From positions 140,972 to 204,971 of the forward strand of contig UCEY01000045.1 in the NCBI GenBank assembly GCA_900471605.1: a DNA stretch of 64,000 bases, written 5' to 3'. The notes beneath the pieces were generated by a model, which worked only from the letters and a program-made list of their open reading frames with translations, was not told where the DNA came from and searched no databases. The DNA is from Hyphomicrobiales bacterium. Lineage in GTDB: Bacteria; Pseudomonadota; Alphaproteobacteria; Rhizobiales; Rhizobiaceae. This document shows, piece by piece, positions 16,545-25,446 of the stretch (position 1 is the stretch's first letter; each line of letters begins with the position of its first letter). Made by a program: the position numbers and the translations under genes.

Positions 16545-18584
16545 TTAACCCGCCCGGTTCTCGTGGAAATGGTTGTAGATCTGCTTTGCCACCGCCTCCG
16601 AAATTCCCTCCACGGCCATGAGGTCTGTAAGGCCCGCCCGCGACACCGCTTTAGCCGTGCCGAAATGCTGCAGGAGTTTGCGCTTGCGTCCCGGGCCGAT
16701 GCCGGAAATCTCGTCGAGCGGGTTCTTGACCATCTCCTTCTTGCGCCGCGCCCGGTGTGAGCCAATCGCGAACCGGTGCGCCTCGTCGCGCATCCGCTGG
16801 ATGAAGTAGAGGACGGGGTCGCGTGGCGGCAGCGAGAAGTCGGAGCGGCCATCGGCGAAGAAGCGCTCGCGGCCGGCATCGCGGTCGACACCCTTGGCGA
16901 CGCCGATCGCGGTGACCACGTCGCGGATGCCGAGTTCGTCGAGAATGGCGCGCACCGCCGTCATCTGGCCCTGGCCGCCGTCGATCAGGATCACGTCCGG
17001 CCAGGCGGGGAAGGCGGCGTCGGCCGCATCCTCGGCGCTCGCGCCGGCGGCGGCGGTGCGGTCCGGAATGCCTTCTTCCTTGAGGAGGCGGCTGAAACGG
17101 CGGGTCATTACTTCGCGCATCATGCCAAAGTCGTCGCCGGGGGTGATGTCGGTCGATTTGATGTTGAACTTGCGGTACTGGCTCTTCACGAAGCCTTCCG
17201 GCCCCGCCACGACCATGCCGCCGACGGCGTTTGTGCCCATGATATGCGAGTTGTCGTAGATCTCGATCCGGCGGGGCACGAAGGACAGGCCGAAAGTCTC
17301 GGCCAGGCCCTGCAGCAGGCGCCCCTGCGACGAGGTTTCGGCAAGCCGGCGGCCATGTGCCTCGCGGGCATTGGCCAGCACATGGTCGGTCAGGTCCTTC
17401 TTCTCGCCGCGCTGGGGCACGGTGATCGTCACCTTGTGCCCTGCCTTTTCGCCAAAGGCGAGCGCCAGCAGGTCCTGTTCCTCGACGGCTTCCGACAGCA
17501 GGATCTGTTTCGGCACCGGCTTGTCGTCGTAGAACTGGGCGAGAAAGGCATTGAGCACTTCCGCGCCCGAGAGCTGCGGGTCGGCCTTCGGGAAATAGGC
17601 ACGATTGCCCCAGTTCTGGCCGGTCCTGAAAAAGAACACCTGGATGCAGAAGAGACCGCCCTCGTAGTAGATGGCGAAAACATCCGCCTCCTCGACGCCG
17701 GCCGGGTTGATGCCCTGGTGGCTCTGGACATGGGAAAGCGCCGCCAGCCGGTCGCGATAGATTGCGGCCCGCTCGAAATCGAGGTCCTCGGAGGCCTCCG
17801 CCATCTGGTGGGCGATCGCCGACTTGACGTTCTGGCTCTTGCCGGACAGGAAGTCCTTGGCCTCGCCGACCAGTTCCGCATACCCCTCGTCGCTGATCTC
17901 GTGGGTGCAGGGCCCGGAACAGCGCTTGATCTGATAGAGCAGGCAGGGGCGGGTGCGGGTCTCGAACACGCTGTCGGTGCAGGTGCGCAGCAGGAAGGCG
18001 CGCTGCAGCGAATTGATGGTGCGCCCGACGGCGGCGGCCGATGCGAAGGGGCCGAAATAATCGCCCTTGCGGGCGCGGGCGCCGCGATGCTTGAAGATCG
18101 CCGCTGCCCGGTGGTCGCCGGTGATCATGATATAGGGAAAGGACTTGTCGTCGCGCAGAAGCACGTTGAAGCGCGGCCGCAGGCGCTTGATCAGATTGGC
18201 TTCGAGCAGCAGCGCCTCGGTCTCCGTCCGCGTCGTGACGAATTCCATATGGGTGGTTTCGCGCACCATCTTGGCGAGGCGGTTGGAATGGACGCGGCCC
18301 TGCGCATAGTTGCCGACGCGCTTCTTGAGGCTGCGCGCCTTGCCGACATAGAGCACGTCCTGCGCATCGTTGAACATCCGGTAGACGCCCGGCGCATTCG
18401 GCAGGTGCTTGACGAATTCGGCGATCAGCTCGGCGCCCTTCAGCCCCGTCTCGTTCTTCCAGCCTTCGTTCCAGTCGATCGACGCGGCGGGACCCTGGCT
18501 CGGCTCGGCCACCATCACGTCGTCGTCGTCTTCTTCCGTCTCGTCGTAGAGAACGCCGCCGTCGGGCAGCTTCGTTCCGTTCAT
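16545..18584 (-). CDS. uvrC: Excinuclease ABC subunit C
   Basis: A 679-residue nucleotide-excision repair nuclease making the 3' and 5' incisions around UvrB-bound lesions. Domains in order: an acidic N-terminal extension of about 60 residues (TEEDDDD), GIY-YIG nuclease (GVYRMF, VLYVGKA), a Cys cluster, the UVR motif that binds UvrB, the RNase H-like C-terminal nuclease (DLILIDGGQGQ-type strand, here DVILIDGGQGQ), and tandem helix-hairpin-helices (ISGIGPGRKRKLL). The start at 18584 has GGAG upstream; the frame remains open to 18896 but shows no family similarity. The acidic extension is longer than in E. coli. Confidence 0.95.
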   Translation of the reverse strand: MNGTKLPDGGVLYDETEEDDDDVMVAEPSQGPAASIDWNEGWKNETGLKGAELIAEFVKHLPNAPGVYRMFNDAQDVLYVGKARSLKKRVGNYAQGRVHSNRLAKMVRETTHMEFVTTRTETEALLLEANLIKRLRPRFNVLLRDDKSFPYIMITGDHRAAAIFKHRGARARKGDYFGPFASAAAVGRTINSLQRAFLLRTCTDSVFETRTRPCLLYQIKRCSGPCTHEISDEGYAELVGEAKDFLSGKSQNVKSAIAHQMAEASEDLDFERAAIYRDRLAALSHVQSHQGINPAGVEEADVFAIYYEGGLFCIQVFFFRTGQNWGNRAYFPKADPQLSGAEVLNAFLAQFYDDKPVPKQILLSEAVEEQDLLALAFGEKAGHKVTITVPQRGEKKDLTDHVLANAREAHGRRLAETSSQGRLLQGLAETFGLSFVPRRIEIYDNSHIMGTNAVGGMVVAGPEGFVKSQYRKFNIKSTDITPGDDFGMMREVMTRRFSRLLKEEGIPDRTAAAGASAEDAADAAFPAWPDVILIDGGQGQMTAVRAILDELGIRDVVTAIGVAKGVDRDAGRERFFADGRSDFSLPPRDPVLYFIQRMRDEAHRFAIGSHRARRKKEMVKNPLDEISGIGPGRKRKLLQHFGTAKAVSRAGLTDLMAVEGISEAVAKQIYNHFHENRAG

Positions 18585-19267
18585 TCCACAGTCTCCGCCG
18601 GATGTCGGCATCCGGTCTTTGGCGATTCGATCCCTGAACTCATGACATGTGCCCGCGAGCGGCAGCTTGTCAAAATATCGCGGGTGAAGCGGCCTGATTC
18701 CCTGAACAAAGACCGCTGCCGGAGAAATAGTGTCTTGGCGCCGGTTTTGAAAGCGTCGGGAGGCGATCCCTCTCATTTGGGCGCGGAGGGGCGAAAACAG
18801 CGATTTCGCGGGGGACGATTCAAGGCAGAAATTCGGCAACGCCATGCGCGGAGGCCGGCAGGCCGGTTCCGCGCGCGGGAAGGGAGCTATTTCCACCGAT
18901 CAATTCATGTTTCGTCCGGGTCAGGACCGGCGTTTTATTCGGGATATAAGTCGAATGGTCGAAAGCGCGGCGGCACCGGTTCGGCCCAAAAGTTGTATTG
19001 ACGTCATTATGCTTGTGATCTAAGAAGTAAGCCGTAAATGTAAAAATATTTATATTTAAAGTAAGTATTGGTTAAGGTTAAGAAAATACGTGTTGCGATA
19101 CAGCAACATCCAATTTTGGCCTTCTGGGCGCCACAATCAATTCACATTTCGGCTCTTTCAATTCCTCAATTGACCGCCACATTCCGTTTCAGCGGGCAGG
19201 GAACCAATGTGTCGCCAATCATGTTGTGGCGGCAAATTCCCGGCACAGCAGTAAAAGGAGAAAATGT
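18585..19267. other. Intergenic region upstream of uvrC and of the RopB-like gene
   Basis: About 680 bases with no convincing gene. The left part is GC-rich and holds the uvrC promoter. From about 19020 to 19090 it turns strongly AT-rich, with a TTGACG at 18998-19003 as a possible -35 element, followed by a small hairpin TGTTGC/GCAACA at 19091-19108. This suggests a strong promoter and a long 5' leader for the porin gene. Confidence 0.5.
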
Positions 19268-19903
19268 ATGCGTACTCTTATCGCAACTCTGATGGCCTCG
19301 GCAGCCAGCTTTATCGCCATCTCTGCGGCCAATGCCGCTGATGCCGTTGAACAAATTCCGCAGGCTCCGGTCGCGGTCGAAGAGCCGGCAAAGGTCTCCA
19401 ACTGGGAAGGTTTCTACCTCGGTGGCTACGGTCAGTATGATTGGGGTCGTTTCGGCGGCGGCGATCGTGACGGCCAGTTCGGCGGCGGTGCCTACACCGG
19501 TTACAACTTCCAGAACGGTTCGATCGTATACGGTATCGAAGCCGACGTTGGTTACAACGGCACCAAGACCACCACGGTCGAAGGTTTTGAAGGCAAGGCC
19601 GGCTGGAACGGCTCGGTCCGCGGCCGTGTCGGTTACGACCTGAACCCCTTCCTGATCTATGGTACCGGCGGTGTTGCCTTCCAGAACAACAAGCTGGATG
19701 ACGGCGTCACGTCCGACGACAAGACCTCGGTCGGTTACACGGTCGGTGCCGGTGCCGAAGCTTTCGTGACCAGCAACATCACCGCCCGCATCGAATATCG
19801 TTACACCGATTTCGCAGCCGAGGATTACAGCCTCTCCGGCGGCACGGTCTCGAAGGGCTTCGACGACCACAGCGTCAAGGTCGGTATCGGCGTGAAGTTC
19901 TAA
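19268..19903 (+). CDS. Outer membrane beta-barrel protein, RopB/Omp25-31 type
   Basis: A 211-residue protein with a signal peptide cleaved after ANA (about residue 23). The mature part begins with the NWEGFYLGGYG motif typical of small rhizobial and Brucella outer membrane proteins. Alternating strands follow (GSVRGRVGYDLNPFLIYGTGG), and it ends in Phe, the BAM-recognised last residue (VGIGVKF). An AAGGAG site lies 7 bases before the ATG. The gene is monocistronic with a strong terminator and probably highly expressed. RopB of Rhizobium leguminosarum is the closest named relative I know of. Confidence 0.88.
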   Translation: MRTLIATLMASAASFIAISAANAADAVEQIPQAPVAVEEPAKVSNWEGFYLGGYGQYDWGRFGGGDRDGQFGGGAYTGYNFQNGSIVYGIEADVGYNGTKTTTVEGFEGKAGWNGSVRGRVGYDLNPFLIYGTGGVAFQNNKLDDGVTSDDKTSVGYTVGAGAEAFVTSNITARIEYRYTDFAAEDYSLSGGTVSKGFDDHSVKVGIGVKF

Positions 19904-19928
19904 GTTCGATAGCCTTAACGGCTGGGGA

Positions 19929-19959
19929 GAGCCCGGACTTCGGTCCGGGCTCTTTTTTT
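19929..19959 (+). terminator. UUCG-loop rho-independent terminator
   Basis: GAGCCCGGAC and GTCCGGGCTC flank a TTCG tetraloop and are followed by T7. This is a textbook strong terminator for the porin gene. Confidence 0.93.
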
Positions 19960-19976
19960 GTTTTGGATATCTCGCC

Positions 19977-20573
19977 CTACGCGGCCGATTTCATCGCCGC
20001 ATAGGGCGCGAAACGCTTGGTGAAAATATCCGGCCACGAGGCGAGCTCAGGCCGGCCCTCGGCCCACTGGCCGTTGAAGCGCAGATCGAGATAGCCGATC
20101 GTCGCCGCCAGCGCGAAATGACCGCCATGCAGCTTCTTGCCGGTCTTTGGCAGGTTGTTTTCGAGGTGATCGAGGCCGCGCACCACCTTGCTCCACTGCT
20201 TGTCGATCCACGGCTGGTGGATCTTGCTCTCTTCGCGCGAACGGCGCTCGTAGACGATGGCGAGCAGGCAATCCATGATGCCGTCGCAGAGCGCTTCGAG
20301 CACTTCCGCCTCGGTGCGCTTCGCATCCTTCTTCGGATAGAGCTTGCCGCCCGACTGGCGGTCGAGCCAGTGCATGATCGCGACGCTGTCGTAGATCGGC
20401 GGCTCGCCCTCGCGGATCAGGACCGGGATCTTGCCGAGCGGGTTGTTGTCGATCAGCTCCGGCGGTGCGGCGTTGGTGTCGGTCTTCACCTCGGTTATCG
20501 CGATGCCGAGATGGCGCGCCGCCATGCGGACCTTGGCGGAGTAGGGCGAGGCCGGGGAATAAAGCAGCTGCAT
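19977..20573 (-). CDS. Glutathione S-transferase family protein
   Basis: A 198-residue GST. The N-terminal thioredoxin fold has LYSPASPYSAKVR with a serine in the catalytic position, LGKIPVLI with the cis-Pro, and YDSVAIMHWLD for glutathione binding. A helical C-terminal domain follows. It resembles the YibF-like group of small GSTs. Substrate unknown. It follows RNase T2 in the same direction with about 70 bases between them. Confidence 0.86.
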   Translation of the reverse strand: MQLLYSPASPYSAKVRMAARHLGIAITEVKTDTNAAPPELIDNNPLGKIPVLIREGEPPIYDSVAIMHWLDRQSGGKLYPKKDAKRTEAEVLEALCDGIMDCLLAIVYERRSREESKIHQPWIDKQWSKVVRGLDHLENNLPKTGKKLHGGHFALAATIGYLDLRFNGQWAEGRPELASWPDIFTKRFAPYAAMKSAA

Positions 20574-20643
20574 TGTGTTGTCCTCTCTATGATTTTCAGC
20601 GCAGGCCGATCGTCTCGCCGGGGCGGGCGATCTGGCAGTCCCG

Positions 20644-21309
20644 TCACTTCGCCGGGGGCAGGGTGATCTGGCTTACTCGGCAGCTATCCCGATCGACCTC
20701 GGCGCAATCGCGGAATTGCAGGTCCCTGCTGAGGCAGATACGCACTTCTTCCAGTCGCCGGCCCTCGCAGCTCGTCGAAATGCCGCGCCGGCTCATGCCG
20801 GGGTTGGCGGCGACGAATTTTTCTTCGATCTGATCGGGCGACAGCGTCACGGCCGTGTCGCCGCGTGACAGGTCGGCGGGCAGCTTGACGCGCGAAAAGG
20901 CTTCGCGCAGCTTGGCGAAATAATCGCGCTGGCTGAGGCCGGTGCAGCTTCCGTGCTTGCGCCACTGGTGGCCGATCAGGCCCATCGACGGCATGATGTC
21001 GAACAGCGGTTCGCCGAGCGATTGCGGCACGCGGCCCGGTTCCTTGGTCTCGCAGAAGTCCGGATAGCCCTTTTCGTATTGCGGCCACAGGCCGTGGACG
21101 ACGAAGCGGAAATCCTTGTCCGTGCTGCATTGCTGGCCGTTCTTGGGCCCACCCTGCGATGCGCAGAAGGTCGGCGACCAGGAAAGCGACAGGACGTAGA
21201 AATCGAATTGTCCCGCATGATCCTGCCGATTGTCCGGACGGCGCTCCTGCGCGGAGGCCGCAGACGCGAAAACGGCGAGGAAAAGAAAAGCGATAAATCG
21301 TTTGGTCAT
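20644..21309 (-). CDS. Exported ribonuclease T2-family protein
   Basis: A 221-residue protein with a signal peptide ending ASA|QE (about residue 20). The first active-site box FVVHGLWPQ with its catalytic His is intact. The second box reads GHQWRKHGSC, so the His and Lys are present but the Glu usually found in HEW is Gln. Cys residues for disulfides are present. It should act on RNA in the periplasm, if active. The start at 21309 was chosen for the signal peptide; an in-frame start further upstream adds only a basic tail. Confidence 0.86.
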   Translation of the reverse strand: MTKRFIAFLFLAVFASAASAQERRPDNRQDHAGQFDFYVLSLSWSPTFCASQGGPKNGQQCSTDKDFRFVVHGLWPQYEKGYPDFCETKEPGRVPQSLGEPLFDIMPSMGLIGHQWRKHGSCTGLSQRDYFAKLREAFSRVKLPADLSRGDTAVTLSPDQIEEKFVAANPGMSRRGISTSCEGRRLEEVRICLSRDLQFRDCAEVDRDSCRVSQITLPPAK

Positions 21310-21359
21310 CGGCCGGACCCCTTTAATGCGGCGCACCATGGGCGGGAAGCCGCGTCCGG

Positions 21360-22238
21360 TCAAGCGTCCGGATCGAGGTCCTTGTCGATGGTTTCGCCGG
21401 TCAGCCAGAAGGCCCGCTGCGAGGCGAACCGATCCTGGGCCAGGATGGTTTTCAGGACGGGCAGGAGCGTATGCAGCTCGTCCTTCAGCGTGAAGGGCGG
21501 ATTGACGATGATGAGGCCCGAGCCCGAGAGCCCTGTCGTCTCGCGGTCGCTTCGAACGGTGAGCTCGGCACACAGCATTTTCGGGATTTCCAAGGCCTTC
21601 AGCTCGTCATGGAAGGCCTTGAGCGGCGCGCCCTTCTTGATCGGATACCAGAGGCAAAAGGTGCCGCCCTGGAACCGGCGCCGGCCGGTCGCCAGGCCTT
21701 TCACCAGTCGCCTGTATTCGCCTTCTTCCTCGAAGGGCGGATCGACGAGCACGATGCCGCGCTTTTCCTTCGGCGGCAGATGCGCGCCGAGCGCCAGCCA
21801 GCCGTCGAGTTCGGTGGCGCGCACCTGAAAGTCGCCTTCGAACAGATTGTGCAGGCGGTTGAAATCCTCGGGATGCAGCTCCATCGCCGACAACCGGTCC
21901 TGCGGGCGGAACAGCATGCGGGCAAGTTTCGGCGAGCCTGGATAGAGTTTCAGCGCGCCGTCGGGGTTCAGCTCCCGGACGACTGAGAGATAGGGCTCCA
22001 GGAGAGCGCCGACCTTTTCGGGAAGCTCGGCTTCCATCAGCCGGCCGATGCCGTCGCGCCATTCGCCGGTCTTCTGTGCCTCGTCCGAGGAAAGGTCGTA
22101 GAGCCCGATCCCGGCATGGGTATCCAGCACGCGAAAAGCCTTGTCCTTGTTCTGGGCATAGCGGACCAGCCGCGCCAGGACCGCGTGTTTGAGGACATCG
22201 GCGAAATTGCCCGCGTGATAGATGTGCCGGTAGTTCAT
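21360..22238 (-). CDS. rlmJ: 23S rRNA (adenine(2030)-N6)-methyltransferase
   Basis: A 292-residue RlmJ. The start MNYRHIYHAGNFADVLKH is almost diagnostic, followed by the SAM-binding LDTHAGIGLYDL and the catalytic DPPFE motif of N6-adenine methyltransferases. It modifies A2030 of 23S rRNA. The gene is divergent from the molybdopterin oxidoreductase and followed by RNase T2, so two RNA enzymes are neighbours. Confidence 0.94.
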   Translation of the reverse strand: MNYRHIYHAGNFADVLKHAVLARLVRYAQNKDKAFRVLDTHAGIGLYDLSSDEAQKTGEWRDGIGRLMEAELPEKVGALLEPYLSVVRELNPDGALKLYPGSPKLARMLFRPQDRLSAMELHPEDFNRLHNLFEGDFQVRATELDGWLALGAHLPPKEKRGIVLVDPPFEEEGEYRRLVKGLATGRRRFQGGTFCLWYPIKKGAPLKAFHDELKALEIPKMLCAELTVRSDRETTGLSGSGLIIVNPPFTLKDELHTLLPVLKTILAQDRFASQRAFWLTGETIDKDLDPDA

Positions 22239-22321
22239 GGTCTGTTGTATTCCGGATGAATAAAATTGATGCGCTGCAAATGACGCTTTTGGCGCGCATC
22301 TCCATCGAATATAGAAAACCC

Positions 22322-24460
22322 ATGAACGTTGCGACCCCGATTACTGCGAAAACCGCCCTCGGCCACAATTCGGTTGGCCACACCGTCTGTCCGCACGACT
22401 GTCCGTCGGCCTGCGCGCTGGATATCGACCTGACCGCCGACGGCAGGATCGGCCGGGTGCGGGGCGCTGCCGACAATAGCTATACCGCGGGCGTCATCTG
22501 CGCCAAGGTCGCCCGTTATTCCGAACGGCTCTACCATCCGGGCCGGCTGATGCATCCAAAGCGGCGCACCGGCGCCAAGGGCGAGGGGAGCTGGCAGGAG
22601 ATTTCCTGGGAGGCCGCCCTCGACGAGATCGCCGATGCCTTCGCCAAGGCCGAGGCGAAACACGGCTCGGAGGCGATCTGGCCGTATTTTTATGCCGGCA
22701 CGATGGGCCAGGTGCAGCGCGACTCGATCGAACGGCTACGGCACGCGAAAAAGTATTCGGGCTTCTTCGGCACGATCTGCACCAACATGGCCTGGACCGG
22801 TTACGTGATGGGAACAGGCGCTCTGCGCGGCCCCGATCCACGTGAGATGGCGAAGTCCGATTGCGTGGTGATCTGGGGCACCAATGCCGTCTCTACCCAG
22901 GTCAACGTCATGACCCATGCGGTGAAGGCCCGCAAGGAACGCGGCGCCAAGATCGTCGTCATCGACATCTACGACAACCCGACGATGAAACAGGCGGACA
23001 TGGCGCTGACCGTGCGCCCCGGCACCGATGCCGCGCTTGCCTGCGCCGTCATGCATATTGCCTTCCGTGACGGTTACGCCGACCGCGACTACATGGCGAA
23101 ATATGCCGACGATCCGGCCGGCCTCGAAGCGCATCTGAAGACGAAGACGCCGGAATGGGCCTCGGCCATCACCGGCTTGCCGGTCGCCGAAATCGAGGCC
23201 TTCGCCAAGCTCGTCGGCACCACGAAAAAGACGTTCTTCCGGCTGGGCTACGGTTTCGCCCGCCAGCGCAACGGCACGGTCGCCATGCACGCGGCGCTGT
23301 CGGTTTCGACCGTGCTCGGCTGCTGGCAATACGAGGGCGGTGGCGCCTTTCACAACAATGGCGAGATTTTTCGGCTCAACAAGTCCGAGCTGATGGGCAC
23401 GGCCTATGCCGATCCGGATATCCGCCAGCTCGACCAGTCGCAGATCGGCCGGGTGCTGACCGGCGATGCCGAGGCGTTGCGTCATGGCGGGCCGGTGACG
23501 GCCCTGTTGATCCAGAACACCAACCCGATGAACGTCGCGCCGGAACAGCGCCTCGTCCGCCAGGGCTTTTTGCGCGACGATCTTTTCGTGGCGGTGCACG
23601 AACAGTTCATGACCGATACGGCGGAAGTCGCCGACATCGTGCTGCCGGCCACCATGTTCGTCGAGCATGACGACCTTTACCGCGCCGGTGGCCAGCAGCA
23701 TATCCTGATGGGGCCGAAGCTGGTTGAGCCGCCCTCGACCGTGCGCACCAATCTCTTCGTCATCGAGGAACTGGCCAGGCGCCTCGGTATCGATCATTTC
23801 CCCGGTTTCGGCCTCGACGAGCGCCAGCATATCGACCGCATCCTCAACGCCAGTGGCTGGGGAAGCTACGAGGATCTGGCGCGCGAAAAATGGATCGATG
23901 CGCAGCCGGATTTCGAAACCGCCCATTACGTCAGGGGCTTCGGTTATCCGGATGGAAAGTTCCGCTTTCGTCCGGACTGGGCGAACGGTCCGTCGCCGGA
24001 CAAGCCGCCGAAAAACGTCGGGCCGCTGGGGCCGATCGCCGAACTGCCGGTCTTCCCGGATCAGGTCAACGTCATCGAAGTGGCGGACGAAATGCATCCC
24101 TTCCGGCTGGCGACCTCGCCGGCCCGCAGCTTCCTCAACTCTTCCTTCACCGAGACGAAAAGCTCCTATCAGCGGGAAGGGCGGCCGGAAGTGATGATCG
24201 AGCCGACCGACGCGCAACGCCTCGGCATTATCGACGGCGATGTCGTCCGGCTGGGCAACCTGCGCGGCGAAATCCGCCTGCATGCGAGGCTCGTGGCCGG
24301 AGCAAGGCCGGGCGTGCTGATCGCCGAAGGGCTGTGGCCGAACCACAAGCATCTCGACGGCGAGGGCATCAACGTGCTGACCGGCGCCGATGCCGTGGCG
24401 CCCTATGGCGGCGCGGCCTTCCACGACAATAAGGTATGGCTTCGCAAGGACGCAGCATGA
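22322..24460 (+). CDS. Molybdopterin-dependent oxidoreductase (DMSO reductase superfamily)
   Basis: A 712-residue enzyme. Near the N-terminus four cysteines (23, 27, 31 and 60: CPHDCPSAC then GVICAK) can bind a 4Fe-4S cluster. The molybdopterin-binding domain follows, with the IQNTNPMNVAP and VLPATMFVEHDD segments, and a C-terminal dinucleotide-binding barrel (RSFLNSSF, LRGEIRL). There is no Tat signal, so it is cytoplasmic. The substrate is not evident; the group includes formate dehydrogenase- and arylsulfatase-unlike relatives of unknown substrate. The start at 22322 fits the family; ATG 22256 in frame is possible. It is coupled to the NudK-like gene by an ATGA overlap. Confidence 0.88.
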   Translation: MNVATPITAKTALGHNSVGHTVCPHDCPSACALDIDLTADGRIGRVRGAADNSYTAGVICAKVARYSERLYHPGRLMHPKRRTGAKGEGSWQEISWEAALDEIADAFAKAEAKHGSEAIWPYFYAGTMGQVQRDSIERLRHAKKYSGFFGTICTNMAWTGYVMGTGALRGPDPREMAKSDCVVIWGTNAVSTQVNVMTHAVKARKERGAKIVVIDIYDNPTMKQADMALTVRPGTDAALACAVMHIAFRDGYADRDYMAKYADDPAGLEAHLKTKTPEWASAITGLPVAEIEAFAKLVGTTKKTFFRLGYGFARQRNGTVAMHAALSVSTVLGCWQYEGGGAFHNNGEIFRLNKSELMGTAYADPDIRQLDQSQIGRVLTGDAEALRHGGPVTALLIQNTNPMNVAPEQRLVRQGFLRDDLFVAVHEQFMTDTAEVADIVLPATMFVEHDDLYRAGGQQHILMGPKLVEPPSTVRTNLFVIEELARRLGIDHFPGFGLDERQHIDRILNASGWGSYEDLAREKWIDAQPDFETAHYVRGFGYPDGKFRFRPDWANGPSPDKPPKNVGPLGPIAELPVFPDQVNVIEVADEMHPFRLATSPARSFLNSSFTETKSSYQREGRPEVMIEPTDAQRLGIIDGDVVRLGNLRGEIRLHARLVAGARPGVLIAEGLWPNHKHLDGEGINVLTGADAVAPYGGAAFHDNKVWLRKDAA

Positions 24461-25050
24461 CGGATACGCATGAACGGGCGGTGGTCGTCAACGACGAAAC
24501 CCTGTCGAACGGATGGACTCGGCTTTCCAATTACACGCTCGATTACACCGACCGTGGCGGCGCGACGCATAGACTCCGCCGCGAGATCTTTCACCGTACC
24601 CCTGCCGCCTGCATCCTGCTCCATGATGCCAGGCGCGACATCGTCGTGCTGGCAAGGCAGTTCCGCCTGCCGGCCTATCTGACCGGCGATCCCGCCTGGA
24701 TGATCGAGGTTCCGGCCGGCCTTCTGGATGGAGACGGGGCCGAGGAAGCGATTCGCCGCGAGGCGATGGAGGAGACCGGTTACCGAGTTCGTGACGTAAA
24801 ATTCCTGTTCAAGGCGCTGACCTCGCCGGGTTCGGTGACCGAGGTCGTGCACTTTTTCTACGCGCCGATAGACCTTTCCGATCGCGTCGAGGACGGCGGC
24901 GGTCTGGCGGAGGAACACGAGGATATCGAGGTTCTCGAACTGCCGCTCGATGAGGCGGTGGCGATGATCGGCTCGGGCGAGATCATCGACGCCAAGACGA
25001 TCATAATGCTGCAATGGGCGGTCATAAACCGCGCGTCACTCGCAGGCTGA
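24457..25050 (+). CDS. Nudix hydrolase, NudK-like (GDP-mannose/ADP-sugar type)
   Basis: A 197-residue Nudix enzyme whose start overlaps the previous stop in ATGA. The Nudix box reads AGLLDGDGAEEAIRREAMEE with TG following. The downstream SPGSVTEVVHFF and the HEDIEVLEL segment match GDP-mannose hydrolase NudK of E. coli, as I recall it, more than generic ADP-ribose hydrolases. It cleaves a nucleoside diphosphate-linked compound. The coupling to a molybdoenzyme (possible cofactor housekeeping) is unexplained. Confidence 0.87.
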   Translation: MTDTHERAVVVNDETLSNGWTRLSNYTLDYTDRGGATHRLRREIFHRTPAACILLHDARRDIVVLARQFRLPAYLTGDPAWMIEVPAGLLDGDGAEEAIRREAMEETGYRVRDVKFLFKALTSPGSVTEVVHFFYAPIDLSDRVEDGGGLAEEHEDIEVLELPLDEAVAMIGSGEIIDAKTIIMLQWAVINRASLAG

Positions 25051-25446
25051 TGGCTTAAACGATAAAATAATCAGCCGTTTGGGCGGCGCCTTTCCACAAG
25101 AAAGGCACCGCCTTGATGACGAGGATGAAGATTCGCAACTTCGGATCAAGAGCCGTCCCGTCATTACGAGGCACGGCTGACCGCCAATGTCGGGCTCTGG
25201 ACGACTTCGCTTTTGTCTTGACGGTGGACGCCGACACAGGTCCCGTTCCGTAGCGGAGGAGGCCGTGAAAGCTTGGCCTTGAGGTCCGATATACGGGCAG
25301 CGATCGCCGACAAGCAGGTCGCCGGTTGTTTCAGGCGCCGTGCGAATGTGACTTGACCTTGAGCCGCCCGGATTTCACATCGTTGTCACGAACCGCGGCT
25401 AAGCGCTGCCCGTTGATATTCATCCTTATATGGTCAGGAGAAAGCC
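25051..25446. other. Intergenic region upstream of phnM
   Basis: About 400 bases with no convincing gene. An imperfect hairpin at about 25082-25114 (GGCGG-GCCTTTC / GAAAGGC-CCGCC with one mismatched pair) may end the nudix transcript, but it has no T-tract. A Pho-box-like repeat lies at 25372-25389. The rest shows nothing I can name. Confidence 0.45.
25372..25389 (+). promoter_or_regulatory. Candidate degenerate Pho box upstream of phnM
   Basis: ATTTCAC (25372-25378) and TTGTCAC (25383-25389) are spaced 11 bases apart, the half-site period of the CTGTCAT-N4-CTGTCAT PhoB box. The match to consensus is only 9 of 14. It lies 57 bases before the phnM start. Confidence 0.35.

Noticed and set aside
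16776..19001. A 741-codon open frame antisense to uvrC
   Set aside because: Same shadow effect; translation lacks any recognisable motif and uvrC on the other strand is complete.
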